From contig CALDYU010000008.1 of the NCBI GenBank assembly GCA_937944485.1, positions 62,001 to 126,000 on the forward strand: 64,000 bases of DNA. Direction: 5' to 3'. The position numbers were made by a program, and so were the translations under genes. Below, in pieces: positions 63,278-64,000 of this stretch (positions are counted from its first letter, which is position 1; each line of letters begins with the position of its first letter). The stretch comes from an uncultured Flavobacteriaceae bacterium. Its GTDB lineage: Bacteria; Bacteroidota; Bacteroidia; Flavobacteriales; Flavobacteriaceae. A model generated the notes under the pieces. That model worked only from the letters and a program-made list of their open reading frames with translations, made no database searches and was not told where the DNA came from.

Positions 63278-64000
63278 TTAACTCAACAGGTCATCTTCCG
63301 CCTCTGGAGCAGGAGCAGGGGCATCGTTATCTCCACCCTCCGAAGGCGTGTCACCATCATTGGCGTAGTATTCTTCAAAAATTTCTTTCATATCGATACC
63401 ATATCGATCAGCGAAATTCTTTTGAATCTCAGAATCCTTTACCCGAATTTCTTGAAGTGCTTCTGCATAACTAGAGTACACCCCTTGCATCACCTTTTCG
63501 TGCACCGGAATGTTGTCCATCATTTCTTGACGCGCTTTAGCACTTGCGGTATGCATAGAAGCTAAGGTCTGCCCAATATGCTCATCTGTTTTCACACCTA
63601 AATGTTCAAGAATTGCAGCGAATTCTTGATCGGTTCTTGCTTTCAATGCCACCACATAACCGTCATAATATTTCAAACGCTCATCGGTATCACTTTTCAA
63701 TTTGGCACGATGCGTTTGCAAATTACTTCTTAGCGAAGTCAGTACTTTAATGGTTAAGTTGTGTTTGTGCACAAAACTATCTTTACTAGCCGCAAGCGTG
63801 GTATAGGCATTCTTTAAACCTTCTAACTCCTCTACTTTTTGTTCGATGGTAGTTACTTTTCCAATCGCTTCTGAATAGGCAGAAGATTGCTTATCTGAAA
63901 TCTCTTCTAACGCCTGTCGCGCTTGTTTTAATAAGGCGTACTGCTCCTCAAGCTTATCTTCTGTTTCTTTCTTCTTTTCAAGCGCCTTTGTATGGTTCTT
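63278..64000 (-). CDS. Coiled-coil protein, partial at the right edge
   Basis: The open frame continues past the GTG at 63772 to the window end without a stop, so the N-terminus is missing; 240 C-terminal residues are visible. The visible part starts with a heptad-rich stretch (KALEKKKETEDKLEEQYALL, then IEQKVEELEGLKNAY), continues with a helical middle and ends in an acidic, Pro/Ala-rich tail (EGGDNDAPAPAPEAEDDLLS). It is probably a long coiled-coil scaffold and the first or an early gene of the AAA ATPase operon. Homologues may be annotated loosely as microtubule-binding-like. No enzymatic motif is visible. Confidence 0.8.
   Translation of the reverse strand, partial: KNHTKALEKKKETEDKLEEQYALLKQARQALEEISDKQSSAYSEAIGKVTTIEQKVEELEGLKNAYTTLAASKDSFVHKHNLTIKVLTSLRSNLQTHRAKLKSDTDERLKYYDGYVVALKARTDQEFAAILEHLGVKTDEHIGQTLASMHTASAKARQEMMDNIPVHEKVMQGVYSSYAEALQEIRVKDSEIQKNFADRYGIDMKEIFEEYYANDGDTPSEGGDNDAPAPAPEAEDDLLS

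Noticed and set aside
1-64000. tRNA, rRNA, CRISPR array, transposase, integrase or prophage genes
   Set aside because: None seen. Long gaps were read for cloverleaf and regular spacer patterns, and no coding region resembles a recombinase.

Overview
The window is AT-rich chromosomal DNA from a member of the Bacteroidota, most likely a marine member of the Flavobacteriaceae. The evidence is start codons without Shine-Dalgarno sequences, several promoters of the Bacteroidetes type (TTTG or TTG, about 19-21 bases, TAnnTTTG), and gene families typical of the group: TPR histidine kinases of the LytS type, bacilliredoxin, DUF3109, a bacteroidetal TlpA, GMC/subunit-3 pairs and DUF1080 lipoproteins. 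I see no rRNA, tRNA, CRISPR array, transposase or integrase.

Layout. 1-11700 is a sugar-catabolism region: a DUF1080 (3-keto-glycoside hydrolase-like) lipoprotein, three xylose-isomerase-like TIM-barrel proteins, two paralogous GMC dehydrogenases (one with its small Tat-exported subunit), a Gfo/Idh/MocA oxidoreductase and a nucleoside-permease-like MFS transporter. Together they suggest an oxidative 3-keto-sugar route: GMC dehydrogenase oxidises a glycoside, DUF1080 cleaves it, and isomerase-like and Gfo/Idh/MocA enzymes reshape the product. 11700-12520 is mostly non-coding, with possible small proteins and terminators. 12526-16157 is a class I ribonucleotide reductase pair. 17800-20536 is a LytTR response regulator and sensor kinase operon. 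20526-37416 holds mixed housekeeping genes: MarC, S41 protease, dCMP deaminase, HupE/UreJ-like protein, TerB-DnaJ co-chaperone, bacilliredoxin, acyltransferase, HD hydrolase, Tat-exported Gfo/Idh/MocA protein, GT2 glycosyltransferase, radical SAM protein, enoyl-CoA hydratase, PhzF, an NtrY-like kinase and HemJ.

40700-45350 is the most interesting accessory segment. Two co-directional two-gene cassettes lie between a large BNR-propeller gene and a TlpA gene. The first is a HipA-like kinase plus a DUF3037-like protein. The second is a MazG-like nucleotide pyrophosphohydrolase overlapping a 728-residue fusion of a GIY-YIG nuclease, a DUF2075/Schlafen-group-3-type helicase and a C-terminal S24 (LexA-like) peptidase. 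A nearly identical promoter-like element of about 31 bases precedes each cassette. I propose this as a candidate defence or DNA-stress system.

46000-51500 carries an AraC regulator, a PQQ-type sugar dehydrogenase, an NTF2-like protein and a lactonase, bracketed by two direct copies of a 175-base repeat. 51555-56508 holds ferrochelatase and an oversized TraB/GumN protein. From 56512 to the right edge runs a minus-strand operon of a coiled-coil protein (cut by the window end), an unknown protein, an AAA ATPase, another unknown protein and two membrane proteins. It looks like a conserved Bacteroidetes module of unknown role.
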